This document shows positions 6,559-14,819 of a DNA stretch of 43,698 nt, piece after piece. Position 1 is the stretch's first letter; every line of letters begins with the position of its first letter. The DNA lies in the NCBI GenBank assembly GCA_015231915.1, contig JADGAR010000030.1, positions 1-43,698 on the forward strand. Direction: 5' to 3'. Source of the DNA: Magnetococcales bacterium. GTDB lineage: Bacteria; Pseudomonadota; Magnetococcia; Magnetococcales; Magnetaquicoccaceae. A model generated the notes under the pieces. It ran no database searches, was not told where the DNA came from, and saw nothing but the letters and a program-made list of their open reading frames with translations. Made by a program: the position numbers and the translations under genes.

Positions 6559-7479
6559 ATGATCATCAATCCTTATGCCATCGATCCGGAACAGGTTCTT
6601 TCGCGCAAGGCGGGCAATCTCTTGCAAACCCTCGCCGCGCTTGCCGGCATGACCGGTCTGCTCTCCCTGGTGGGATGGACCCTGGGGGGAGAGGAAGGGG
6701 TGTGGTGGAGCCTGGGGGTCTCCCTGCTGGTCAATCTCCTCGCCCCGGGCATGGCCCCCTCCCTGACCCTGCGCCTGGCTGGAGCGCGTCGGATCGATGC
6801 CAGCGTTTGGCCCGATCTGCACCGGATGGTGGCCCACCTTGCCCGGCGCGCCCATCTGAAGACGATTCCACAACTCTATTACTTGCCGACCCCGATTCCC
6901 AACGCCATGGCTGTCGTTGCCAAAGGAGAGGCCGCAGTGGCGCTTTCGGACGGAGTGCTGCGCCGACTCAACGCCCATGAACTGCAAGCCGTGCTGGCCC
7001 ATGAAATCAGCCATATCAAGAATGAAGACACCCAGGTGATGGCGCTGGCCGACGCCTTCCGCCGTCTGACCCTGATGCTGGCCAACCTGGGACAGATCCT
7101 GCTTGTGCTGCTGCTTCCCTTTGCGCTCGCCGAGGGAAGAAGCGTCCTGCCCCTGCTGTTGCTGCTCGTGACGGCCCCCACACTGAGCGCTTTGCTGCAA
7201 CTTTCGATCTCCCGTACCCGCGAGTTCGCCGCCGACCTGGATGCCGCCGACCTGACCGGCAATCCACGCGCCCTCGCCAGTGCCCTGCGTCGTATCGACT
7301 CCCCGTCGTCGCGGACACTTTTCGACCGACTCCTGTTCCCACTGGGGCATCCGAAGGAACCGGGCTGGCTGCGTACCCACCCGGAAACGGAAGAACGGGT
7401 GCGTCGACTGCTGGAACTGGAACAGCGCCACATCCTGGTGCAAAGATCGGGTATTTGGCCAGTCTCGACCGGATTTTGA
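6559..7479 (+). CDS. HtpX-like M48 family membrane metalloprotease
   Basis: A 306-residue protein with zinc ligands H148 and H152 in HEISH and a likely third ligand E222 in TREFAAD. Hydrophobic segments lie near 20-40 and 50-68, with a further pair at about 170-215, as in HtpX. These enzymes degrade misfolded membrane proteins in the inner membrane. ATG 6559 was chosen because AAGGAG lies 7 bases upstream; a start at 6520 adds 13 residues without a binding site. It sits next to the dnaK-grpE-hsp20 block, consistent with a protein-quality role, though it is on the opposite strand from grpE. The central part is close to the family pattern but the protein may be a paralogue of the main HtpX. Confidence 0.82.
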   Translation: MIINPYAIDPEQVLSRKAGNLLQTLAALAGMTGLLSLVGWTLGGEEGVWWSLGVSLLVNLLAPGMAPSLTLRLAGARRIDASVWPDLHRMVAHLARRAHLKTIPQLYYLPTPIPNAMAVVAKGEAAVALSDGVLRRLNAHELQAVLAHEISHIKNEDTQVMALADAFRRLTLMLANLGQILLVLLLPFALAEGRSVLPLLLLLVTAPTLSALLQLSISRTREFAADLDAADLTGNPRALASALRRIDSPSSRTLFDRLLFPLGHPKEPGWLRTHPETEERVRRLLELEQRHILVQRSGIWPVSTGF

Positions 7480-7505
7480 TGTCAATTCGGCGGAACCGCC
7501 CATGG

Positions 7506-7545
7506 CAAAAAACACCCCCGCCTCTTCTGATCACGAAGGCGGGGG
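7506..7545 (-). terminator. Rho-independent terminator of grpE
   Basis: A 9-bp perfect stem (7515-7523 with 7537-7545, CCCCCGCCT/AGGCGGGGG) lies 10 bases past the grpE stop. Read leftward it is followed within a few bases by a T run (7506-7512). The plus strand has no T run after the stem, so it serves grpE rather than the protease gene. Confidence 0.85.
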
Positions 7546-7555
7546 CATGGCGGTT

Positions 7556-8212
7556 TCATTTGGCGATGTTCACCAGTGTCGGGCGCAACAACCGCCCATT
7601 GAGCAGATAACCCGTCTGCAGTTCCTGGACAACGCTGCCGGATTCGGCTTCGGCGTCATCCACCTGCGTGATGGCCTGATGCAGGTTCGGATCGAATGGT
7701 TTCTTGAGTGCCTCGATCTTTTCGATACCATGTCTGGCAAAGGTTCCTGCCAAGTCTTTTTCTATTAATTCAACACCTTGTACCAATGATTGCCACAGCG
7801 ACGGATTCTCCCCGGCGTCGCTCAGATTGGCGCGGATGGCAGTCAAAGCCCGCTCCACATTGTCGGCCAGGGTGAGAAGATCCCGGGCAAACCCAGCCAG
7901 GGCGAATTTCCGCGCCTTCTCCATCTCCCGCTCGGTACGCTTGCGCAGGTTGTCCATCTCCGCCAGGGCGGTCAGGTGGTCTTTGCGCCTTGCCTCGGAT
8001 CGTTCCTGTTCTCGTACCAACTCCTGCTCCAAACTCTTGATCCGCTCTTCAGGGGCTGATTCCGCTTCGACACTCTTTTCCCCATCCCCGGAATCCGCAG
8101 TGGACTCCAGCAGCACGGACAAGGCTTCTTCGGCGGCCAAGGCGTCCTCCTGGGCACCCTCCACGGTTGCAACCGAGGACGCCTTGGCGCTTGATTCTTT
8201 ATGCTGTTCCAT
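7556..8212 (-). CDS. grpE: GrpE nucleotide exchange factor
   Basis: A 218-residue co-chaperone that releases ADP from DnaK. The N-terminal 75 residues are acidic and disordered, followed by a long coiled coil (about 75-130: LEQELVREQERSEARRKDHL) and the beta domain with the family signature IEKIEALKKPFDPNLHQAIT and ending GYLLNGRLLRPTLVNIAK. The ATG at 8212 has GGAG 9 bases upstream; a longer in-frame extension to 8296 crosses the dnaK terminator and is rejected. It lies downstream of dnaK, the reverse of the common grpE-dnaK order, and is separated from it by a strong terminator. Transcription would need read-through or its own promoter in 8213-8271, where I see none with clear boxes. Confidence 0.93.
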   Translation of the reverse strand: MEQHKESSAKASSVATVEGAQEDALAAEEALSVLLESTADSGDGEKSVEAESAPEERIKSLEQELVREQERSEARRKDHLTALAEMDNLRKRTEREMEKARKFALAGFARDLLTLADNVERALTAIRANLSDAGENPSLWQSLVQGVELIEKDLAGTFARHGIEKIEALKKPFDPNLHQAITQVDDAEAESGSVVQELQTGYLLNGRLLRPTLVNIAK

Positions 8213-8271
8213 GATGACCTCCACAGTTTGATTCAATTGGCAATGGGAGCGCGGCACGCGGATTCTGCTTG

Positions 8272-8308
8272 CAAAAAACTCCCCCTGCCAAACCATGGCA
8301 GGGGGAGT
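8272..8308 (-). terminator. Strong Rho-independent terminator between dnaK and grpE
   Basis: A 13-bp perfect stem (8278-8290 with 8296-8308) with a 5-base loop is followed, reading leftward, by a run of six T. It lies 31 bases after the dnaK stop and about 60 bases before grpE. It should sharply reduce grpE levels relative to dnaK if grpE depends on the dnaK promoter. Confidence 0.88.
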
Positions 8309-8339
8309 CTTGCTTGCAAGAAACCCGTTACGACCCGGA

Positions 8340-10265
8340 TCATGCGGCCCTGGAATCGGACTTCACCTCTTCGTACTCGGCGTTCACCGCATCGTCGTGA
8401 CAGCTTCCGCTCGAACAGGACCCGGTTCCACACGAACCGTGATGGGCGGCACCATGGGCAGGGGAGCCTGCGTAGACCGCTTCCCCCAGTTTCATGGAGG
8501 CTGTCATCAACGCCTGGATCCTGGATTCGATGGCTTCGGCACTGTTGCCATTCATGACGCTCTTGAGATCCTGGAGGGCCTTGTCGATGCTCTTTCTCGT
8601 CGCCTCATCCACCTTGTCGCCATGTTCCGCCAGGCTCTTCCCGGTGGCATGGACCAGGGAGTCGGCCTGATTGCGGGCATCGATCAGCCGGCGTTTTCTG
8701 GCATCCTCATCGGCGTGCGCCTTGGCCTCACGCACCATCTTGTCGATTTCCGCTTCGGTCAGGCCGCCTGAGGCTTCAATGCGTATGGACTGCGCCTTGC
8801 CGGTGCCCAGATCCCTGGCAGAGACCTGCACCAGGCCGTTGGCATCGATGTCAAAGGTGACCTCGATCTGGGGCATGCCGCGAGGGGCCGGGGCGATCCC
8901 CTCCAGGTTGAACTGGCCGAGGAGCTTGTTGTCCGCGAACATCGCCCGCTCGCCCTGAGCCACCCGCACCGTCACGGCGGGCTGATTGTCCGCAGCGGTG
9001 GAGAAAATCTGGGACTTTTTGGTCGGGATGGTGGTGTTCTTGTCGATCAGCCTGGTGAACACCTGCCCCATGGTCTCGATACCCAGGCTCAAAGGGGTCA
9101 CGTCCAGCAACAGCACGTCCTTGACATCGCCCTTGAGAACGCCACCCTGAATCGCCGCGCCGATGGCCACCACCTCGTCGGGGTTCACTCCCTTGTGTGG
9201 CTCCTTGCCGAAGAACTCGGTCACCACCTGCTGCACCTTCGGCATGCGGGTCATGCCGCCCACCAGCACCACTTCATCGATCTGGGCGGTGGCAATGCCG
9301 GCGTCCTTCAGCGCTGTCCGGCACGGCTCCAGGGTGCGTTGGATCAGGCCATCCACCAGGGATTCCAGTTTGGCGCGGGTCAGATTGACATTGAGGTGCT
9401 TCGGACCACTGGCATCGGCGGTGATGAACGGAAGATTCACATCGGTTCGGGAACTGTTGGACAGTTCGATCTTGGCCTTTTCCGCCGCCTCCTTGAGGCG
9501 CTGCAGGGCCATGGTATCCTTGCGCAGATCGATACCGTTCTCCTTGTGGAACTCATTGGCCAAATGGTCGATGATGGCCTTGTCGAAATCCTCGCCGCCC
9601 AGGAAGGTATCGCCGTTGGTGGCCTTGACTTCGAACACCCCATCGCCAATCTCCAGGACCGAGACATCGAAGGTGCCGCCGCCCAGATCGTAGACGACGA
9701 TGGTGCGACCGCCCTTCTTGTCGAGGCCATAGGCGAGAGATGCCGCCGTAGGCTCGTTGATGATGCGCAGAACATTCAAACCGGCGATCTTGCCGGCGTC
9801 CTTGGTGGCCTGGCGTTGGGCGTCATTGAAATAGGCCGGAACGGTGATCACCGCGTCGGTGATCTTTTCTCCCAGGTGATCCTCGGCGGTCTGTTTCATT
9901 TTTCCCAGAATCATGGCCGAGACTTCGGAGGGGCTGATCTTGCGTCCGTCCACCTCCACCCAGGCGTCGCCGTTGTCCGCCTTGACGATTTTGTAGGGGA
10001 CCAGATCCCGATCCTTTTTGATCATGGGATCGTCGAAACGGCGGCCAATCAACCGCTTGATGGCAAACAGGGAGTTGGTGGGATTGGTCACCGCCTGCCG
10101 TTTGGCGGCCTGTCCAACGAGCCTCTCGCCACCTTTGGCGAACGCCACCATGGAAGGGGTGGTGCGCGCTCCTTCGCTGTTTTCGATCACCTTTGGATTG
10201 CCGCCTTCGATGACCGCCACGCAGGAGTTGGTGGTCCCCAGGTCGATGCCAATAACTTTACTCAT
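8340..10265 (-). CDS. dnaK: Chaperone DnaK (Hsp70) with Cys/His-rich C-terminal tail
   Basis: A 641-residue Hsp70. The ATPase domain opens with [14 protein letters not shown] and contains [19 protein letters not shown]. The linker ([18 protein letters not shown]) leads to the peptide-binding domain and a helical lid from about 510. The protein ends with a DnaK-type acidic tail ([12 protein letters not shown]), where GrpE- and DnaJ-linked functions depend on the EEVK-like end. Between lid and tail is an unusual stretch: C612, C617 and C622 spaced exactly five apart, with H604, H608, H609 and H623 around them. Most DnaK proteins have Gly/Ala/Asp there and no Cys. A sigma-32-like promoter precedes the gene and a terminator follows it. 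No dnaJ is present in the window. Confidence 0.97.
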   Translation of the reverse strand: MSKVIGIDLGTTNSCVAVIEGGNPKVIENSEGARTTPSMVAFAKGGERLVGQAAKRQAVTNPTNSLFAIKRLIGRRFDDPMIKKDRDLVPYKIVKADNGDAWVEVDGRKISPSEVSAMILGKMKQTAEDHLGEKITDAVITVPAYFNDAQRQATKDAGKIAGLNVLRIINEPTAASLAYGLDKKGGRTIVVYDLGGGTFDVSVLEIGDGVFEVKATNGDTFLGGEDFDKAIIDHLANEFHKENGIDLRKDTMALQRLKEAAEKAKIELSNSSRTDVNLPFITADASGPKHLNVNLTRAKLESLVDGLIQRTLEPCRTALKDAGIATAQIDEVVLVGGMTRMPKVQQVVTEFFGKEPHKGVNPDEVVAIGAAIQGGVLKGDVKDVLLLDVTPLSLGIETMGQVFTRLIDKNTTIPTKKSQIFSTAADNQPAVTVRVAQGERAMFADNKLLGQFNLEGIAPAPRGMPQIEVTFDIDANGLVQVSARDLGTGKAQSIRIEASGGLTEAEIDKMVREAKAHADEDARKRRLIDARNQADSLVHATGKSLAEHGDKVDEATRKSIDKALQDLKSVMNGNSAEAIESRIQALMTASMKLGEAVYAGSPAHGAAHHGSCGTGSCSSGSCHDDAVNAEYEEVKSDSRAA

Positions 10266-10331
10266 AGCAATTCTCCTATCCTTTTCTCGATGTGAATTGG
10301 ATCATGTTGTCTGTTCGGTTCTGACGGGTTG

Positions 10332-10361
10332 AATATAGGAAGCGATTTTCCGGATTTCAAG
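10332..10361 (-). promoter_or_regulatory. Sigma-32-like heat-shock promoter of dnaK
   Basis: Reading leftward, CTTGAAA (10355-10361) and CCTATAT (10333-10339) are 15 bases apart, close to the heat-shock consensus CTTGAAA and CCCCATNT. The promoter ends 66 bases before the dnaK ATG. It matches the hsp20 promoter at 22 of 30 positions, including most of the spacer. Confidence 0.7.
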
Positions 10362-10466
10362 AAGGGGGGGGAATTTTTTCGCACCGGGACGCCGACATGC
10401 CAATACGGCAAAGAATGATAGATTTTTGAACATGTTGTGCGCAGATCAAAAAAAATCGCCAACCCT

Positions 10467-10496
10467 CTTGCAAACGAAAAAATCGCCTCCTATCTC
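10467..10496 (+). promoter_or_regulatory. Sigma-32-like heat-shock promoter of hsp20
   Basis: CTTGCAA (10467-10473) and CCTATCT (10489-10495) have the same 15-base spacing as the dnaK promoter, with a shared AAAATCGC block in the spacer. The hsp20 ATG is 62 bases downstream. The two promoters are divergent and about 105 bases apart, so dnaK and hsp20 are probably induced together. Confidence 0.65.
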
Positions 10497-10558
10497 ATTG
10501 CGCAAGGTGGCCGTCCACTCCTTCAAACAACATCTGCTCATGTCAAAGGAGGCACAAA

Positions 10559-10996
10559 ATGTCCATGCTTGTTCCCCACGATCCATTCCGGCAATTCCGT
10601 TCGCTTCAGAACGAGATCAATCGCCTGTTCGAACGGGATATCGACCCCGCCAATGGCCAACTCACCGCCTGGCCCATGCGGGTGGACATCCGCGAGGATG
10701 CGAACCAGATCGTCATCAAGGCCGACGTTCCCGGCATGGAGCAGAAGGAGATCAGCGTCAACGTCGAAAACAACCATTTGACCATCTCCGGCGAGCGCAA
10801 ATTCGAGGACGAGGCCAACCAGGAGAACTATCATCGCATCGAGCGGGCTTATGGCCGGTTCAGCCGTTCGTTTTCGCTGCCCAATACCACCGACACCGGC
10901 AAGATCAGCGCCACCTACAAGAACGGCGTATTGGAGGTGACCCTGCCCAAACTGGAAAAGGCCAAACCCCGTGCCATCCAGGTGCAGGTCAATTGA
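10559..10996 (+). CDS. Small heat-shock protein, Hsp20/alpha-crystallin family
   Basis: A 145-residue ATP-independent holdase. The short N-terminal arm (PFRQFRSLQNEINRLFER) precedes the alpha-crystallin domain at about 40-135, with strands VDIREDANQIVIKADVPGME and HLTISGERKFED, and the conserved GVLEVTLPK motif near the end. The last residues lack a clear IXI motif but include AIQVQVN, which may act as one. AAGGAGG lies 7 bases before the ATG. It is divergent from dnaK and shares a near-identical promoter. Such proteins bind unfolding clients for later refolding by DnaK. Confidence 0.95.
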   Translation: MSMLVPHDPFRQFRSLQNEINRLFERDIDPANGQLTAWPMRVDIREDANQIVIKADVPGMEQKEISVNVENNHLTISGERKFEDEANQENYHRIERAYGRFSRSFSLPNTTDTGKISATYKNGVLEVTLPKLEKAKPRAIQVQVN

Positions 10997-11064
10997 ACGC
11001 GACCGGGTTGACCGGTCTGGGAGTGGCGTCCCGTGCCGCACGCACTCCATGGCAGGCGACAGAG

Positions 11065-11090
11065 CCGATCCGGTTCACATACCGGATCGG
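11065..11090 (+). repeat. Perfect 9-bp inverted repeat between hsp20 and the next gene
   Basis: CCGATCCGG at 11065-11073 pairs with CCGGATCGG at 11082-11090 around an 8-base loop. No T run follows, so it is not a standard terminator. It lies 37 bases before the next start codon and could stabilise the hsp20 mRNA 3' end or act as an operator. Confidence 0.5.
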
Positions 11091-11126
11091 TCTGCAACGA
11101 CAAAGGCTTGGCTTGAGGATCGAGAC

Positions 11127-11672
11127 ATGGAAAGGAATGCTTTTATCAATTTTCTGAGCAACGTTTCTTCCAGACTGCCCATTCAGGCCGAAGGGGGATT
11201 CCCGGGAGCTTTCGGGCAATGGTTCGAAAAGGATCTCCCCTGGATCCGGACGGAATGGCCGGATCGATTTTCCGTTCCGGCCAGCCTGCGGGAATCGCGA
11301 ATCTGGCTTTTTTTGACCGCCCCCGTCATCTGGTCGGTGTCCATTCCACTGCTCCTGCTGGACCTGATGGCGACCCTTTATCAAACGATCTGCTTTCCCG
11401 TTTACGGCATTCCAACCGTGGACCGGTCGGAATTCGTGATCATGGACCGGCACAAACTGGCCTATCTCAACTGGCTTGAAAAACTCAACTGCGTCTATTG
11501 CGGCTATGGCAACGGCGTTCTGGCTTATGTACGGGAGATCGCCAGCCGTACCGAAGAACGATGGTGCCCCATCAAACATGCCAAAACACCAAGAGACACC
11601 CATCCAAGATATATCCATTTTGCGGAGTATGGTGACGAAAAAGATTATCTTGACAAGAAATCAAAACAATAG
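11127..11672 (+). CDS. Conserved hypothetical membrane-associated protein with NCVYCGYGNG motif
   Basis: A 181-residue protein. Residues about 65-95 form one hydrophobic segment (FLTAPVIWSVSIPLLLLDLM), so the protein is probably anchored in the membrane. The C-terminal half carries the motif LNCVYCGYGNG (C122 and C125 spaced CxxC) and a later WCPIKHA, giving three cysteines and a histidine that could bind metal or a redox cofactor. I believe similar proteins are scattered in proteobacteria without known function. Start ATG 11127 was chosen because earlier in-frame codons would cross the hairpin and hsp20 end. It ends 9 bases from the convergent spermidine-synthase-like gene. Confidence 0.65.
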   Translation: MERNAFINFLSNVSSRLPIQAEGGFPGAFGQWFEKDLPWIRTEWPDRFSVPASLRESRIWLFLTAPVIWSVSIPLLLLDLMATLYQTICFPVYGIPTVDRSEFVIMDRHKLAYLNWLEKLNCVYCGYGNGVLAYVREIASRTEERWCPIKHAKTPRDTHPRYIHFAEYGDEKDYLDKKSKQ

Positions 11673-11681
11673 CAGAACCCG

Positions 11682-13271
11682 TCACAAGGAGGCTTCCTGC
11701 CTCGTGAAACGGGTAAACCGGTACAACGCCTGCACCAGCTCGGACGCCATGAGCCGTTTGCGCAACTCCTCCTTGGCCCAGGCATCGTGGAACTCCAGGG
11801 GGGAATAGTCATCGGTCAGCAGCAGGGCCGGCACTCCGGGGGGGAAATGATACCGTCGCGCCAAAAAGCGGTTGACGATCTCCAGGGCATTGCCATGCAC
11901 CGGCCTGCCGTTCACAAGGGCGTGATCCGGCTCACGCAAAGGACCATCATAGGCCATGACGATCACATTGCCGATCGACGTATCCTCCGCATCGAACAGC
12001 GGAACCACCTCCACCTGGTCGAATACCCGCCGCAAGGTATGCAACACCGATGGAACCATGGGATGGCCAGGACGCAAGGTGCCAATGAGATTCATAAAAA
12101 AAACCCCGCCCGGTCGCAGGCGCGCCTTGACCAGACCCATGGCCTCCCGGTCGAGGAGATGACCGGGGGTGGTCTCTCCGGAAAAGGCATCCATCACCAC
12201 CAGGTCATAACGCCCCTTGCCGGAAGCGAGAAAATGACGGGCATCGGCCAGATGCACCCGCTGGTCGGGCCGAAAGGCAAAATGGCGTGCGGCCAGTTCC
12301 ACGATCACCGGATCGATCTCCACCACCTCCACTGCGATCCGGTTTTTCTCCAGACAGCGCGGCACCAACCCGGCCCCCAGCCCGATGACCAGGGCATCGG
12401 CGGCGGACGGGGCGATCAGTTCGCTCAGGAAACAAAGGAAGTAGGGATAGGTCGTCACCGACAGCCCCCCCGGCTCCACCCCCCCCTGATTGAGACCGTC
12501 GATCAGCAACAGCCGCTGCCGATCCGCCCCGTTTTCCACATCCACCACCTTGATGTGACCGTAAAACGAATGGCGCGACTCCACCACCCGCACCCCGCTC
12601 CCGTCGGAAAGGGTGAACGCCACCGGCTCCTCCCCGGCCAGCCAGCCGGGAACCGCCAGCAAGGCAAACGTCAAGCGCGCCGTGGAACGCCGCGCCCGCC
12701 ACAGACAGGCCACCCCGAGCAGCACCAGCAAGGTTCCGCCAAGCTGAAAAATCCGCTCCACCCCAAAGGCGGGAATCAGGAAAAAACCGGTCGCCACCGT
12801 CCCCGCCACGCTGCCCAGGGTGGAAATGGCGGTCAACCCCCCCACCACCCGGCCCAACCGCTCCCGTTCCGGGGCCGCGATCTTGACGATCAGCGGCGTG
12901 ACACACCCCAGCGCCACCAGCGGCGGCCCGAACAGCGCCAACGTGCTCATCAAGGCGCCAAGCCGCAACCCCAGGAAATGCGAGGCGCTCAGCACCACCC
13001 CCTTCCACAGCGGCAGACCCAACACCAACCCGCCGGCCAGCAGCAACGGCCAGCCCAACACCTGTTCCGCCTCCCCCCGATCCGCCAGACGCCCCCCGAG
13101 CAGATACCCCCCCGCCAAAGCCAGCAGCGTCACCGTGATCAGGGAGGTCCAGACATACAGACCCACCCCGTAATACGGCCCCACCACCCGGGAACCCAGG
13201 ATCTCGATCATCATGACCAAAGCGCCGCTCAACCCGGTCACCCACCATAAAAAACCCATCGACATCCCCAT
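11682..13271 (-). CDS. Membrane-fused spermidine-synthase-like protein
   Basis: A 529-residue fusion. Residues 1-210 contain about seven to eight hydrophobic segments (LSGALVMMIEILGSRVVGPY, then VWTSLITVTLLALAGGYLLG), typical of the MFS-like half of fused spermidine synthases. Residues about 215-480 form a SAM-binding Rossmann domain, with VIGLGAGLVPRCLEK, the acidic strand VEVVEIDPVIVEL and DLVVMDAFSG. True aminopropyltransferase activity is not assured, because many members of this family lack proof. Several ATGs lie within six codons of the start; 13271 is the first. It is divergent from the TPR gene with only about 65 bases between start codons. Confidence 0.85.
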   Translation of the reverse strand: MGMSMGFLWWVTGLSGALVMMIEILGSRVVGPYYGVGLYVWTSLITVTLLALAGGYLLGGRLADRGEAEQVLGWPLLLAGGLVLGLPLWKGVVLSASHFLGLRLGALMSTLALFGPPLVALGCVTPLIVKIAAPERERLGRVVGGLTAISTLGSVAGTVATGFFLIPAFGVERIFQLGGTLLVLLGVACLWRARRSTARLTFALLAVPGWLAGEEPVAFTLSDGSGVRVVESRHSFYGHIKVVDVENGADRQRLLLIDGLNQGGVEPGGLSVTTYPYFLCFLSELIAPSAADALVIGLGAGLVPRCLEKNRIAVEVVEIDPVIVELAARHFAFRPDQRVHLADARHFLASGKGRYDLVVMDAFSGETTPGHLLDREAMGLVKARLRPGGVFFMNLIGTLRPGHPMVPSVLHTLRRVFDQVEVVPLFDAEDTSIGNVIVMAYDGPLREPDHALVNGRPVHGNALEIVNRFLARRYHFPPGVPALLLTDDYSPLEFHDAWAKEELRKRLMASELVQALYRFTRFTRQEASL

Positions 13272-13337
13272 CCCGATAAAATTGTGCTATCCTGCAACCC
13301 GATTCGGTTGACACCCTGCCCCACGGAGAATGCCCGC

Positions 13338-14819
13338 GTGCCCACCCCCGCTTCGGCCATGCGTCACTACCAGGAGGCCACCCGGCTGCTGGCCCGCAAC
13401 GACCCGCAACGGGCCGAAGCCGCCTATCGCCAGGCGATCCGGGCGGATCCCGGCCTGGCGCCCGCCCTCAACGACCTGAGCCTGCTTTTGAAAAAGCAAC
13501 AACGCTTCGCCGAGGCCGAGACCCTGCTGATACGCGCCAGCCACCTCCTGCCCGGCCACCCCATGATCATGACCAATCTGGGCAACCTCTACAACGACTG
13601 GCAACGCTGGGACGAGGCCATGCGCGTCTACGCGGAACAACTGCGCCTGACGCCCGATCACCTGGAGGCCCGCTACAACCTGGCCCTCGCCCTGCACCGC
13701 CAACACCGCGATCCGGAAGCCGAAACCGCCTACCTGGACGTGCTGCGCCGCCATCCCGATCACTGGGAGGCGCTCCTCAATCTGGGGGTCCTGCGGCACC
13801 AGCGGCAGGCGTTCCGGGAGGCCGAGGCCGCCTATCGACGCGCCGCAGCCCTGCGTCCGGACCACCCCGACCTGGCCTGGAACCTGGCGCTTCTCCTGCT
13901 CGCCCAGGGCCGCTTCGCCGAGGGGTGGCCCCTCCACGAGGCCCGCCATCACCCCGGCAAGCAATACCGCACCGCCATCCCCATCCAGGCGCCGTTTCCC
14001 AAATGGCAAGGGGAGGCGCTCCACGGACGCTCCCTGCTGATCGTCACCGAACAGGGGTTCGGCGATCAGATTCAGTTCTGCCGCTACCTGCCGCTGCTCA
14101 AGGCCAGGGGCGCCAGCCGCATCACCCTGCTGGCCCCCTCCCCCCTGCTCCCCCTGTTCGCCACGCTGGACGGCGTGGACCAGATCCTGGACAAAGACGC
14201 CCCCTTGCCCGCCCACGACTTCTGGACCTTTCCCCTCTCCCTGCCCTGGCATTTTGGGACCACGCCGGAGACCATTCCTGCCGTCCTTCCCTATTTGCGT
14301 GCCTCCGGGGAGCGCCTCGCCCGCTGGCGACCGGTCATGGCCGACCTGCCCGGTCTGCGCGTTGGGCTGGTCTGGCGGGGCGATCCCCGCCACCCGCGCG
14401 ATCACCTGCGTTCCCTGCCGGACCCTGCCATCCTTCACCCGCTGTGGGAGGTGCCCGGCGTCTCCTTCGTCAGCCTGCAAAAGGACGACGGGCCTCCATT
14501 CCCCCCCGACCGGCCCTTGTGGCAGCCGGGCGACGCGCTGCGCGACTTCGCGGACACGGCGGCGCTCATCTTGCTGCTGGATCTGGTCATCACCATCGAT
14601 TCCGCCGTGGCCCATCTGGCCGGGGCGCTGGGCAAACCCTGCTGGGTGATGCTGCCCGCGCACGGCTGCGACTGGCGCTGGATGCTCGCCCCTGCCCACT
14701 CCCCCTGGTATCCGGACGTGATGCGCCTGTGGCGGCAATCCACCGCCGGCGATTGGGAAGAGCCGGTACGCCAGATCACCCGCGCGCTGCGACAGCGTGC
14801 CGCAGCAGCCGATCGATGA
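13338..14819 (+). CDS. TPR-repeat protein with GT9-like glycosyltransferase domain
   Basis: A 493-residue protein starting at GTG 13338, chosen for GGAG nine bases upstream. Residues about 8-210 make five to six tetratricopeptide repeats (ALNDLSLLLKKQQRFAEAET, then LGNLYNDWQRWDEAMRVYAE). The remaining 280 residues resemble heptosyltransferase-like ADP-heptose/GT9 folds: RSLLIVTEQGFGDQIQFCRY, then RVGLVWRGDPRHPRDHLRSL and the sugar-nucleotide-site region ITIDSAVAHLAGALGKPCWV. Proteins of this layout occur next to flagellin and capsule glycosylation genes, but the acceptor here is unknown. Its 3' end overlaps the convergent methyltransferase-kinase gene by 44 bases. Confidence 0.8.
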   Translation: MPTPASAMRHYQEATRLLARNDPQRAEAAYRQAIRADPGLAPALNDLSLLLKKQQRFAEAETLLIRASHLLPGHPMIMTNLGNLYNDWQRWDEAMRVYAEQLRLTPDHLEARYNLALALHRQHRDPEAETAYLDVLRRHPDHWEALLNLGVLRHQRQAFREAEAAYRRAAALRPDHPDLAWNLALLLLAQGRFAEGWPLHEARHHPGKQYRTAIPIQAPFPKWQGEALHGRSLLIVTEQGFGDQIQFCRYLPLLKARGASRITLLAPSPLLPLFATLDGVDQILDKDAPLPAHDFWTFPLSLPWHFGTTPETIPAVLPYLRASGERLARWRPVMADLPGLRVGLVWRGDPRHPRDHLRSLPDPAILHPLWEVPGVSFVSLQKDDGPPFPPDRPLWQPGDALRDFADTAALILLLDLVITIDSAVAHLAGALGKPCWVMLPAHGCDWRWMLAPAHSPWYPDVMRLWRQSTAGDWEEPVRQITRALRQRAAAADR

